DNA of 64,000 nt from Pseudomonadales bacterium (GTDB taxonomy: Bacteria; Pseudomonadota; Gammaproteobacteria; Pseudomonadales; Ketobacteraceae), in the NCBI GenBank assembly GCA_002701845.1, contig NZXG01000016.1, positions 1 to 64,000 of the forward strand. Reading direction: 5' to 3'. Position 1 is the stretch's first letter; every line of letters starts with the position of its first letter. Of the stretch, positions 28,588-37,432 are shown one piece after another. The notes under the pieces are model-generated. The model worked only from the letters and a program-made list of their open reading frames with translations. It did not search any database and was not told the DNA's origin. Both the position numbers and the translations under genes were made by a program.

Positions 28588-29683
28588 AGTACCTTTTTAC
28601 GATATGAGCCGATCCTACGAAGAAATAGGTGAGGCCCTGGAAGCCAAGGCGATTGAGGTTTTGCGGTCCAACTGCTATATCGGCGGGGCTCAAGTGGAAG
28701 AATTTGAGCAACATTTTGCAGATTATGTTAATGCTCATTACTGTTGTGGCGTATCAAGCGGTCTTTCGGCTTTACATTTGGCGTTGATTGCTGTGGGAGT
28801 GGGTCCCGGTGACGAAGTGATCGTGCCATCAAATACTTTTATTGCCACCTGGTTAGCAGTGTCGCATTGTGGAGCTACTCCGGTACCAGTTGAGCCAGAT
28901 ATAAAGTATCACACAATGTCAGCCGAATACGTGGAGCGAAGCATTACTAGAAACACCAAAGCGATCATACCGGTACACCTTTACGGCCAAAGCGCGGACC
29001 TGGCTCCCATCATAGAGCTGGCCAGAAAACACAATCTTTCTATTATAGAAGACGCCGCGCAAGCCCACGGAGCGCGATACAATGGTGATCGTATTGGCAG
29101 CCATTCAGATATTGTTGCATGGAGCTACTACCCGGGAAAGAATCTGGGAGCCGCCGGTGATGCTGGAGGCATTACTACCAATCAGCCGGAAATTGCGCAA
29201 AAAATCAATTTATTACGCAACTACGGCTCCATCCTAAAGTATCAAAATGATATTATTGGCTTCAATGCCCGGCTGGATCCGATCCAAGCAGCTTTACTTT
29301 CTATTAAGCTGGAGAAGCTGGATTCATGGAATTATTCACGCCAGGAAATCGCCAATGCATATAGCAATGGAATAACCAACTCTTGCGTAGTGACACCCTC
29401 CACCCCCTCTTGGTCTACGCCAGTTTGGCATCAATATGTTATTCGATCTCCTTATAGAGACAAACTTAAGCATTGGCTGCATACTTGTGGAGTAGAGACC
29501 TTAGTTCATTATCCAATACCTCCTCACAAGCAAAAAGCTTATGAGAGCTTCAATTCTTTACATCTGCCTGTTTCTGAGCTGCTAGCCGATGAAATTTTAA
29601 GCTTACCGGTGTCCCCGCACCTTTCTCCTGACCAGGTTAAAACGGTGGTTGATGCCATAAACGATTTCGATCCAACAACGTAG
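28580..29683 (+). CDS. DegT/DnrJ/EryC1 sugar-3-aminotransferase (FdtB/QdtB-type)
   Basis: A 367-residue PLP enzyme. IIEDAAQAHGARY carries the PLP-phosphate and pyridine-nitrogen contacts, and WSYYPGKNLGAAGDAGG carries the Schiff-base lysine. The N-terminal SGLSALHLALIAVGVGPGDEVIVP segment is typical. With the adjacent ketoisomerase it should make a dTDP-3-amino-3,6-dideoxyhexose from the RmlB intermediate. The acetyltransferase that normally follows (FdtC/QdtC) is missing from the window. Confidence 0.9.
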   Translation: MVKVPFYDMSRSYEEIGEALEAKAIEVLRSNCYIGGAQVEEFEQHFADYVNAHYCCGVSSGLSALHLALIAVGVGPGDEVIVPSNTFIATWLAVSHCGATPVPVEPDIKYHTMSAEYVERSITRNTKAIIPVHLYGQSADLAPIIELARKHNLSIIEDAAQAHGARYNGDRIGSHSDIVAWSYYPGKNLGAAGDAGGITTNQPEIAQKINLLRNYGSILKYQNDIIGFNARLDPIQAALLSIKLEKLDSWNYSRQEIANAYSNGITNSCVVTPSTPSWSTPVWHQYVIRSPYRDKLKHWLHTCGVETLVHYPIPPHKQKAYESFNSLHLPVSELLADEILSLPVSPHLSPDQVKTVVDAINDFDPTT

Positions 29684-29688
29684 TTGCC

Positions 29689-30636
29689 ATGGCCTCACCT
29701 TCTGTCACTCTGATAATTTGCAGTTACAATCAGGCGGCTTACATAAAGGAGTCCGTTGAAGCAGTTCTCAAGCAGACATACTCCCCCATCGAAATCATAA
29801 TCTCTGATGATTGCTCGACGGACAGCACTTTTCAGATCATTGAGCAGACGGTGGCGCAATATACTGGACCAAACGAGATTGTTCTAAACAGAAACGACAT
29901 CAACCTTGGCTTAATTGAACATGTAAACAAGGTGTTCAGGATGGCCAAGGGTGACCTTATTATTGGCTCCGCCGGCGATGACGTATGCTTGCCTGAACGA
30001 ATTGCAACAATGGTAGATCTGTACAAAAAGCGCAATGGAAAACCGACACTGTTTCATGGTGACGTTATAAAAATTGACAAAAATAGTAACGAGCTTGGGG
30101 TATTAGAAGCATCTTGGGGAACCAATTCTGTCGACTTGTCTGATACAGCTGTTCGTGGCTCTCTCTATATTGGCGCTTCTTCGGCTTTCACCAGAAGTCT
30201 TTTGGACGCCTTCCCTCCTATTCACTATAAGAATGCCTACGAAGACCTGGTCTGGGGCTTTAGAGCCGCTTTGCTTGACGCGGTTGTTTACGTGGATACA
30301 CCATTGGTCAAATACCGAGTCGGCGTTGGTATTTCCTGGACATCGAATCATAAAACGAACAAGACTTTAAATGAGCTATTAGACCAAAAAAAGTCCAAGC
30401 GGAGGGTTTTTATAGATGTCTATTCCCAGCGACTACTAGACCTTGAATATGTTGACCCAAACAAAACTTACAAATGCTTAAGGAAAAAAATACAACGCAA
30501 AAAGCTTAAACATGAAATTGATTTCCTGCTCATTGATAATCCACGTCAGGCCATACAGCATGGCTGGAATTCACCCATACTGTTGCTAAGTCGTTATTTT
30601 GCATTGCGAAAAGTAAAGGCACGCTTTACTGGATAG
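29689..30636 (+). CDS. Family 2 glycosyltransferase
   Basis: A 315-residue GT2 enzyme with a GT-A N-terminal domain: TLIICSYNQAAYIKESVEAVLKQT, ISDDCSTDST and IIGSAGDDVCLPERI, where the D-D is the metal-binding pair. AYEDLVWGFRAAL provides the likely catalytic E-D. No membrane helices follow. It starts 5 bp after the aminotransferase, so it may transfer the amino-sugar made by the two preceding genes, an inference from position. The C-terminal 70 residues are highly basic. Confidence 0.83.
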   Translation: MASPSVTLIICSYNQAAYIKESVEAVLKQTYSPIEIIISDDCSTDSTFQIIEQTVAQYTGPNEIVLNRNDINLGLIEHVNKVFRMAKGDLIIGSAGDDVCLPERIATMVDLYKKRNGKPTLFHGDVIKIDKNSNELGVLEASWGTNSVDLSDTAVRGSLYIGASSAFTRSLLDAFPPIHYKNAYEDLVWGFRAALLDAVVYVDTPLVKYRVGVGISWTSNHKTNKTLNELLDQKKSKRRVFIDVYSQRLLDLEYVDPNKTYKCLRKKIQRKKLKHEIDFLLIDNPRQAIQHGWNSPILLLSRYFALRKVKARFTG

Positions 30637-30935
30637 TCCACTCAATGTGTCAGACCAAACCATTGTTATTTTTTAAGCCAATGAAATGCGATAGGCACTT
30701 GAAGACAACTAGATTCATGACGATAGCCGGCAAATTGAATTGCTACAACCTAGCTTAGCTCGTCCGTCGAGCATTAATGGCCCGCATTTTGCTTGATCGC
30801 GGTTAGGTACTCCTATTCTAGCGTGAAGACAGTTTTTTCACCACGTTATCAAACCTGAATCTCACGTATGATTTGAGCGAGGCAGCAAAGTTGATTTACG
30901 AGCCATCCCAATTAGAGAAAATTTTTGGAGATGAT
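30637..30935. other. Intergenic region before the GT-D gene
   Basis: About 300 bp of AT-rich DNA with no convincing gene, RNA or terminator. GCGGTTAGG near 30800 superficially resembles the ops/JUMPStart core but lacks the rest of that element. The upstream TTG extension of the next frame (30873) falls here and is probably untranslated. Confidence 0.45.
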
Positions 30936-31820
30936 ATGCATCTGTTGCGTATCATTGGGAGACGCTTGCTGGCTTTGGTGGTAGGCGTTATTCCGTTTAA
31001 GCGGTGGCGGGTAGCACTACGGAATAAAATAGACGCTTGGTTGATAGCGCTATATCGTCCCAAAATCGAACGTTTCATCGCAAACTATCCCAAGGCTGTG
31101 CGACCCGAACCGACAATCGAAAAAATCCGCGCAGGCGCCAGCCTTGCAAGATTAAATGACGGTGAATTTAATCTGCTACTGGGTAAAGACAAGCGTGCCT
31201 ACCAGAAGCTAGAGAAGAAACTGGTAACGAGACTGCAACAGATCCTGAAATCTGACGAGAAAAATATTCTGGTGGGCATATCCGGCATCTATGAATTTGA
31301 AACCCTCGGCCCCATTTGGAAAAAATTCATCATTAGAAAAGGCAACAGAACACTCAGACTTTTCGATCCGCAGAAAACCTATTACTCAGGGACCATTTCC
31401 GGCCTTCTCTGGGCAAAGGGAGAGCAATTTGATCGCAATGTGGCGCTTTTTAAATCCATATGGGAAGACCGGCGTGTTCTCTTCGTGGTTGGGAAGAAGA
31501 GCCGATTTTTCTTTGTCGAAGAATTATTTGGCAATATAATTGAACATCAATTCGTATTTGCTCCTGCCAAAAATGCATTCGCTGAGTACGAGACAATTTT
31601 GAATAATGTTCGGCAATACGAGAAAGACTGGCTGGTGCTGATTGCGCTGGGTCCCACTGCCACGGTATTGGCCTTCGATCTGGCACATGAGGGTTATCAC
31701 GCCATTGACCTGGGGCAGTTGCCCTCCATTTACCATAAAACCAAATTCGGTGAACGGTACCCCGAGGATCACTGGTTGCGGAAAGAAACCGAACGAAGGC
31801 GTAACGCCATCTTCAAGTAG
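30936..31820 (+). CDS. GT-D-fold (DUF1792-type) glycosyltransferase
   Basis: A 294-residue protein from ATG 30936, preceded by GGAG at five bases. A longer TTG start at 30873 has weaker support. The fold is suggested by ASLARLNDGEFNLLLGK (the D-G-E metal/nucleotide motif of GT-D enzymes) and by LIALGPTATVLAFDLAHEGYHAIDLGQLPSIY near the C-terminus, both characteristic of DUF1792. Known members transfer glucose onto glycoprotein or wall glycans in Gram-positive bacteria. Here the acceptor is more likely a surface polysaccharide. It closes the AT-rich part of the cluster. Confidence 0.75.
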   Translation: MHLLRIIGRRLLALVVGVIPFKRWRVALRNKIDAWLIALYRPKIERFIANYPKAVRPEPTIEKIRAGASLARLNDGEFNLLLGKDKRAYQKLEKKLVTRLQQILKSDEKNILVGISGIYEFETLGPIWKKFIIRKGNRTLRLFDPQKTYYSGTISGLLWAKGEQFDRNVALFKSIWEDRRVLFVVGKKSRFFFVEELFGNIIEHQFVFAPAKNAFAEYETILNNVRQYEKDWLVLIALGPTATVLAFDLAHEGYHAIDLGQLPSIYHKTKFGERYPEDHWLRKETERRRNAIFK

Positions 31821-32054
31821 AATTCTTTTTACAACACCAGAGGCCGACTGGTAGAAGTCTTCCATATTATCCATAACCCAGCCGATGTGACGGGTTGAGG
31901 GTGGAAGACACAATTTGTCCATAGTAATTCATGGCATACCTGTATATCCTTCGGGCTTTAGCGGGCGGCAGCCCCATTTCGATTGGTAATTCACACCACC
32001 TTGAAGCCGGGTGGTTCAATAGCAGTTAATCAGAGCAAACTCAGGGGTTTCGGC

Positions 32055-33398
32055 ATGAAAATCACCGTATTCGGAACCGGTTACGTCGGCCTGGTCACTG
32101 GCGCCTGCCTGGCGGACGTGGGCCACCACGTGGTCTGCGTGGATATTGATCAGAGCAAAATAGACAAGCTAAAACAAGGGGTTATACCCATCTACGAACC
32201 CGGCATCGAGGATGTTGTTAAGCGCTGCGTGGCCGAGGGTACCCTGAATTTTACCACCTCCGCCGAGCAGGGCGTGGCCCACGGAGTGCTGCAGTTTATC
32301 GCCGTGGGCACCCCGCCGGACGAGGATGGGGCCGCGGACCTGCAATACGTGGTGGCGGTGGCACGCACCATCGGCCAGCATATGGCGGACTACAAGGTCA
32401 TTGTGGATAAGTCTACGGTGCCGGTGGGTACCGCCGAGAAAGTGGGTGCCGCGGTGCAGGAAGAGCTCAACAAACGGGGTGAAAAGCTCAGTTTCGATGT
32501 CTGTTCCAATCCGGAATTCCTCAAGGAGGGTAGTGCCCTGGAGGACTTCACCAAGGGCGCGCGGATTATCGTGGGCACGGATTCCGATGCGGTGCGGGAT
32601 CTGATGCGGGAGTGCTACGCACCCTACATGCGTAACCACGATAAGCTGATGTTTATGGATATCCGGGCGGCGGAGTTCACCAAGTACGCCGCCAACGCCA
32701 TGCTGGCCACCAAGATCAGCTTTATGAATGAGCTGTCGCAGATGGCGGAGCGTCTGGGGGTGGATATCGAGCACGTGCGGGAGGGTATCGGTTCCGATCC
32801 CCGTATCGGTTATCACTTTATCTATCCCGGCTGCGGCTACGGCGGCTCCTGTTTTCCCAAGGATGTCAAAGCGCTGGCCCGTACCGCTCGCGATATCGGC
32901 TATGATCCCGAGTTGCTGGTGGCGGTGGAAAATGTCAACGAGCGGCAAAAATCCATTCTTTTCAACAAGTTAAACAAGGCCTTCGACGGGGATCTGCAGG
33001 GTAAAACGGTGGCGGTTTGGGGCTTATCCTTCAAACCCAACACCGATGACATGCGCGAAGCCCCCAGCCGTAATCTGATGGAGTCCCTGTGGGCCGCCGG
33101 CGCCCGGGTGAAGGCCTATGACCCGGAAGCGATGAAGGAATGCCATCGCATCTATGGCGACCGGGACGACCTGGAATTCTGCGACCACCGTAACGATGCC
33201 GTGGCCGGCGCCGATGCGCTGGTGGTGTGCACGGAGTGGAAAGCCTTCCGCACCCTGGACTTCGACTGGCTGAAAGGCCAGCTCAAGTATCAGGTGGTGG
33301 TGGACGGCCGCAACCTGTATAACCCGGCGGATGCCCGGGCCGCCGGCTTCCTTTACTACGCGGTTGGCCGCGGGGATTCTCTGGCCCCCATCCAGTGA
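32055..33398 (+). CDS. ugd: UDP-glucose 6-dehydrogenase
   Basis: A 447-residue enzyme that oxidises UDP-glucose to UDP-glucuronate with two NAD. I start at ATG 32055, which puts the Rossmann motif [17 protein letters not shown] at the N-terminus with AGGGG seven bases upstream. An earlier in-frame ATG would add 24 unrelated residues. The catalytic cysteine lies in [10 protein letters not shown], with the conserved lysine in [15 protein letters not shown]. Base composition returns here to the GC-rich backbone. Its stop overlaps the GTG of the next gene (GTGA). Confidence 0.95.
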   Translation: MKITVFGTGYVGLVTGACLADVGHHVVCVDIDQSKIDKLKQGVIPIYEPGIEDVVKRCVAEGTLNFTTSAEQGVAHGVLQFIAVGTPPDEDGAADLQYVVAVARTIGQHMADYKVIVDKSTVPVGTAEKVGAAVQEELNKRGEKLSFDVCSNPEFLKEGSALEDFTKGARIIVGTDSDAVRDLMRECYAPYMRNHDKLMFMDIRAAEFTKYAANAMLATKISFMNELSQMAERLGVDIEHVREGIGSDPRIGYHFIYPGCGYGGSCFPKDVKALARTARDIGYDPELLVAVENVNERQKSILFNKLNKAFDGDLQGKTVAVWGLSFKPNTDDMREAPSRNLMESLWAAGARVKAYDPEAMKECHRIYGDRDDLEFCDHRNDAVAGADALVVCTEWKAFRTLDFDWLKGQLKYQVVVDGRNLYNPADARAAGFLYYAVGRGDSLAPIQ

Positions 33399-34522
33399 CC
33401 GGTTCCCGTCCGCTGACCATCGTCCAGGTGCTGCCGGCCCTGAACGCCGGCGGGGTGGAACGGGGCACCGTGGAATTTGCCCGGGAGATCGTCAAACTGG
33501 GGCATCGCTCCATTGTGATCTCCAATGGCGGCGGCATGGTGGCGCAGTTGCAGGCCGAAGGCACTGAACACCTCAGCCGCCCGGTGCACCGAAAGTCCCT
33601 GCGCTCGTTGGGGCAGGTGCGGCCCATGCGCCGCCTGCTGCGAGAACTGAGGCCGGATATCGTCCATGTGCGCTCCCGCATGCCGGCCTGGATCACCTGG
33701 CTGTCCTGGCGCAAGCTGCCCGCAACCAGCCGCCCCGGGCTGGTAAGCACTTTTCACGGCATGTATTCCGTCACCCCCTACAGTGCGATCATGGCGCGGG
33801 CGGAACGCCTGATCGCCATTTCCGATTGTGTGCACCAGTACATTCTGGACAACTATGCGGTAGACCCCGCCGCGATCACCCGCATCTACCGGGGGCTGGA
33901 TCCCGCCGCCTTCAATCGCCAAGCCTGCACCGAAGACTGGCGCCGTGAACTCTATGGTCAGTACCCGGAGCTGGCGGGCAAACGCATCATTCTGATGCCG
34001 GGCCGACTGTCCCGCTGGAAAGGCCAGGAGGCGTTTTTGCAGGTGATGTCACAGCTGATCCAGTCACAGCCGGACTGCCACGGGGTGGTGGTGGGCGCGG
34101 CGGAGCCGAACAAGGAACATTATCTGGACGAGTTACTGCAGCAACGGCGGCAGCTGGGCCTGGAGTCGCACGTCACGTTCGTGGGCCACCGCAGCGATAT
34201 TCAGGCGTTTTACGGGTTGGCGGCGGTGACCTGCCACCTGTCCAGCAAGGCGGAGCCCTTCGGCCGCACGGTGCCCGAGGCTCTGGCCTGCGGCTGCCCG
34301 GTGGTGGCCTACGACCGGGGTGGCGCCAGCGAATCCCTGGGTGCCGGTTTCCCCCAGGGCCTGGTGGAACCGGACAACATCCCCCGCTTCGCCCGTCGTA
34401 TCAGCGAACTGCTGGCGCAATCCCACCGCATCGAGTTACCCCGGGCGTTTTATCTCGAAACCCAGGTGCGGGAGACGCTGGCGGTCTACCACGAGCTGCT
34501 GAGCGCCCGGGGGCAGCCCTGA
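33395..34522 (+). CDS. Family 4 glycosyltransferase
   Basis: A 375-residue GT-B enzyme beginning at GTG 33395, which overlaps the ugd stop codon. The N-terminal domain opens with [20 protein letters not shown], the acceptor-side G-G-V-E-R motif. The C-terminal domain carries [15 protein letters not shown] and the E-x7-E motif in [27 protein letters not shown]. Coupling to ugd makes UDP-glucuronate or a derived sugar a possible donor, but that is only positional. It likely builds the LPS core or an attached glycan. Confidence 0.86.
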   Translation: MTGSRPLTIVQVLPALNAGGVERGTVEFAREIVKLGHRSIVISNGGGMVAQLQAEGTEHLSRPVHRKSLRSLGQVRPMRRLLRELRPDIVHVRSRMPAWITWLSWRKLPATSRPGLVSTFHGMYSVTPYSAIMARAERLIAISDCVHQYILDNYAVDPAAITRIYRGLDPAAFNRQACTEDWRRELYGQYPELAGKRIILMPGRLSRWKGQEAFLQVMSQLIQSQPDCHGVVVGAAEPNKEHYLDELLQQRRQLGLESHVTFVGHRSDIQAFYGLAAVTCHLSSKAEPFGRTVPEALACGCPVVAYDRGGASESLGAGFPQGLVEPDNIPRFARRISELLAQSHRIELPRAFYLETQVRETLAVYHELLSARGQP

Positions 34523-34565
34523 GCCCAGAACAGCCCTGAGGTTTATCCCGCCGCCGGCGCACTGT

Positions 34566-34571
34566 TATAAT
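34566..34571 (+). promoter_or_regulatory. Candidate -10 box upstream of the core glycosyltransferase operon
   Basis: A perfect TATAAT lies 41 bp upstream of the next start codon, in the only gap (89 bp) of this otherwise overlapping gene string. The matching -35 region (TTTATC-like) is poor, so this is a weak prediction. Confidence 0.3.
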
Positions 34572-34611
34572 CCCGCCCCTTACCAGCCCGGGTGATTGAG
34601 GCCAGCCGTTC

Positions 34612-35652
34612 ATGAGAATACTGCACATCGCTTACCAGCAATTGCGCCGCTACGGCAAAACGCGGGTAAGCTGGGCCCAGAAACTGACCTTTGGCCTGAT
34701 CAAAAACGATCATTACGTCCAGGGGTTCAGTGATCGCGACGTGGCGGCCTTTGAAGCACCGTTGGGCATTCGGGAGTTGGGCACCAAAAAAGCCAATGTC
34801 CGCCTGCTGGACACCGTGGACGCCTTCGAACCGGACCTGGTGATTGCCGGCCACTGCGATATGATCACCAATGCCACCCTCAGCGCCATCAAACAGCGAT
34901 TCCCCCGGTGCGCGGTGATTCACTGCAACAACGACCCTTTGTTCGTGCCCAGCAATGTGGAGCGCATCAAACACCGGGCAGCGGTCGCCGACGCGGTGTT
35001 TGTATCCACCGGCCGCCGGGAATTAGTCCAGTTCGAAGGTATCGGCGCCCGGATCTACCACATGCCCAACCCGGTAGACCCCGCCATCGAAAATCTGAAC
35101 AATGCCGAGCGCAGCGACCTGCCCATCGATCTGCTGTTTTGCAGCAACAGTGATGAGTTTACGGAACGACTGCAGATGGTGAAGCGCATTAAAGACGCCG
35201 TGGCTGGTGAGATGAATTTCAAAACCTTCGGCAGTTTTGGTGAGCCACCAGTATGGGGGCGCGACTATGACCGGGCCCTGGCGCAGAGCAAAATGGGGCT
35301 GAATCTGAATCGTCAGGAAGGTCATTACTGGTATTCCTCCGCCCGCATGGCGCAGCTGGCGGGCAATGGTATTTTGCAGTTCAGCCATGCCAGCCCCCGG
35401 TTTGATGAGCTGATGCCGGCGGAGTCCCTGGTGTATTTCAACGACGAGGCGGAACTGCTGATCAAGATCCGCGAATTCCACCACGACGACGCCAAACGCC
35501 GGCACTGGGCGGGGCGGGCCCGGGACTTTTTTCATCGGGAAATCAATTCCCGCCTGTATGCCCAATATATTGTGGAGGCCGCACAGCAAATGCCCTTCAG
35601 CCACGATTATGTCTGGGCCCGGGACATCCAGGCGGATGGCACGCTGAAATGA
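34612..35652 (+). CDS. CgeB-like glycosyltransferase
   Basis: A 346-residue GT-B protein. The N-terminal half (MRILHIAYQQLRRYGK, PDLVIAGHCDMITNATL) is divergent. The C-terminal half has the group-1-like domain: LAQSKMGLNLNRQEGHYWYSSARMAQLAGNG, then a phosphate-binding FDELMPAESLVYFND stretch, as in CgeB/DUF3880-type transferases. It is the first gene of a run in which each gene overlaps the next (4 bp to the YrbL-like kinase), suggesting a single core-assembly operon. Confidence 0.75.
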   Translation: MRILHIAYQQLRRYGKTRVSWAQKLTFGLIKNDHYVQGFSDRDVAAFEAPLGIRELGTKKANVRLLDTVDAFEPDLVIAGHCDMITNATLSAIKQRFPRCAVIHCNNDPLFVPSNVERIKHRAAVADAVFVSTGRRELVQFEGIGARIYHMPNPVDPAIENLNNAERSDLPIDLLFCSNSDEFTERLQMVKRIKDAVAGEMNFKTFGSFGEPPVWGRDYDRALAQSKMGLNLNRQEGHYWYSSARMAQLAGNGILQFSHASPRFDELMPAESLVYFNDEAELLIKIREFHHDDAKRRHWAGRARDFFHREINSRLYAQYIVEAAQQMPFSHDYVWARDIQADGTLK

Positions 35653-36347
35653 GCGTCCGGTTGAAGGATCAAAAGCCCTTCGCCCAGGGTGGCAACCGAC
35701 TCTGTTTTGTCCAACCGACGCAACCGGACCGCTGCATCAAAGTGCGGCGGCCCGACTTCAGCCTGGAAGCACTGCGCGCTAGCAAAGGCTTCCCCAAAAA
35801 TCTGCGGCCACTGGCCAGTTTCGATGACAACCTGGAAGAACGGCGGGTGATGGGCCAATTGGATCGACGTCTCGGTGCTGATATTTACGCCCATGTCAGT
35901 CATTGCTACGGCATGGTGGACACGGACCTGGGGCCGGGATTGGTATCGGAACTGATTCGGGATAGCGCGGGTCCTATCGCCCTATCCCTGAAACAGATGC
36001 TGTGGGAACGGGGCCTGACTGACGATCTGCAACAGGCGCTGGATGACTTCTGCAGTTTCTGGGAGCGCTCGTGCATTCCCTCCCGCCAGCTACTGCCACA
36101 CAATATTGTCGCGCCCCGGGATCAACAGGGCAACGTGCAGCGTCTGGTGGTGATTGACGGCTTGGGTGAGAGTACCCTGCTGCCCCTGCACTGGCTGCCC
36201 ACCCGCTGGCAGCAACGCCGCTGCCGTAACAAAACCGGGCAACTGCGGGCCCGGGTGGATCGCTTTCTGGCAGAACTCAAGGCGGGCAAGGTGCCCAGCA
36301 ATATGGGCCGGCTGCTGCACGACGGGAGCCCGACTTCCTCATCATGA
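35649..36347 (+). CDS. YrbL-family kinase-like protein
   Basis: A 232-residue protein of the PhoP-regulatory-network YrbL family, a protein-kinase-like fold. FAQGGNRLCFVQPTQPDRCIKVRRP contains the glycine-rich loop and ATP-binding lysine. LPHNIVAP is the shortened catalytic loop, where the usual D is replaced (H-N retained). VVIDGLGE takes the place of the D-F-G metal motif. It overlaps glycosyltransferase genes on both sides by 4 bp. In Pseudomonas the same chromosomal region carries LPS-core sugar kinases (WaaP and relatives), so phosphorylation of a core sugar is a plausible role. Confidence 0.78.
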   Translation: MSVRLKDQKPFAQGGNRLCFVQPTQPDRCIKVRRPDFSLEALRASKGFPKNLRPLASFDDNLEERRVMGQLDRRLGADIYAHVSHCYGMVDTDLGPGLVSELIRDSAGPIALSLKQMLWERGLTDDLQQALDDFCSFWERSCIPSRQLLPHNIVAPRDQQGNVQRLVVIDGLGESTLLPLHWLPTRWQQRRCRNKTGQLRARVDRFLAELKAGKVPSNMGRLLHDGSPTSSS

Positions 36348-37432
36348 CCCACTTGAACCCGGCACCACGTCCCCCCATGCGCTTGATGCAAATACTGCTG
36401 TCCCAGGCGGAAGCCGGCGCCGAAACCTATTTTGAAAAAGTGGCGGCGGCCTTTGCCCGCCAACCGGGGATAGAACAGCAACTGGTGATCGAGGCATTAC
36501 CCGCGCGGGAAGCCCGGCTGACCGCGGCCGGGGTGGATTATCGCAGCCTGCCCATGGGTCTGTTGTCCCGTCCGCTGTTTTACGATCTGCGGCTGAAGCA
36601 GGCGGTCAGGGATTTCCGCCCGGATCTGATCGTGACCTGGGTCAACCGCGCCTCCCGCAAGTGCCCCCGCACCGACGCCGTGGTGGTGGGCCGCCTGGGC
36701 GGCTATTACGACATCAACAATTACCGCAAGTGCGACCATCTGATCGTGAACACCCCGGACCTGGTGCGCCATGTCACCGAGCACGGTTGGGAGCCGGAGC
36801 GGGTTTCCATGATTTCCAATTTTGGCGAGCTGCCGGACACCCTGCAGACGCCACAGCCCCTGCCGGAGATCCCCCCGACGCACAAAGTGCTGCTGGCCCT
36901 GGGCCGCCTACACCCGAAAAAAGCCCATGACACCCTGATCAAAGCCATGCCGGAGATTCCCAACGCCACCCTGCTGATCGCCGGTAATGGCAGTCTGCAG
37001 AGCAAGCTGCAACAACTGGCGCAGGACCTGGGCGTGGCGGACCGGGTCCAACTGCTGGGCCTGCGCAAGGATGTCTTCAATCTGTTTCAGCGAGCCGATA
37101 TCTGCGTGTTCCCCTCCCGCTTTGAACCGCTGGGCAACGTGGTGCTGGAGGCCTGGGCCACCGCCACCCCGATTGTTGCCGCCGCCAGCCAGGGGCCGTC
37201 CTGGCTGATTACCGACGAAGAGGACGGCCTGTTGTTCCCGGTGGACGATGTGGCCGCCTGCGCGCGCCAGGTCAACCGCCTGATTCAGGAGCCGGCCCTG
37301 GGGCAGACCCTGGCGGAACATGGGCAGCGCCGGTTCCAGCGGGAATTTTCCATGGAGGTAATCATCGGCCAGTATCGACAGCTGTTTTCAACACTGGTGG
37401 AGCAACACAGGAGTGATTCACCATGCGCGTAG
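36344..37432 (+). CDS. Family 4 glycosyltransferase, first of two sibling genes
   Basis: A 362-residue GT-B enzyme. MQILLSQAEAGAETYFEKVAAAF is the N-terminal acceptor motif. NRLG-type segments (VVGRLGGYYDINNYRKCDHLI) follow, then LALGRLHPKKAHDTLIKAM and the C-terminal E-x7-E region FPSRFEPLGNVVLEAWATATPIV. ATG overlaps the preceding stop codon as ATGA. It shares most of these segments with the next gene, so the pair probably arose by duplication and adds successive similar sugars to the LPS core. Confidence 0.87.
   Translation: MTHLNPAPRPPMRLMQILLSQAEAGAETYFEKVAAAFARQPGIEQQLVIEALPAREARLTAAGVDYRSLPMGLLSRPLFYDLRLKQAVRDFRPDLIVTWVNRASRKCPRTDAVVVGRLGGYYDINNYRKCDHLIVNTPDLVRHVTEHGWEPERVSMISNFGELPDTLQTPQPLPEIPPTHKVLLALGRLHPKKAHDTLIKAMPEIPNATLLIAGNGSLQSKLQQLAQDLGVADRVQLLGLRKDVFNLFQRADICVFPSRFEPLGNVVLEAWATATPIVAAASQGPSWLITDEEDGLLFPVDDVAACARQVNRLIQEPALGQTLAEHGQRRFQREFSMEVIIGQYRQLFSTLVEQHRSDSPCA

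Noticed and set aside
30780-30830. JUMPStart/ops element for RfaH
   Set aside because: Only a partial GCGGTTAGG match; the downstream GTG and hairpin context are missing.
31524-31922. 132-codon minus-strand open frame at the GT-D gene end
   Set aside because: Mostly antisense to the GT-D gene, with no recognisable domain and no ribosome site.
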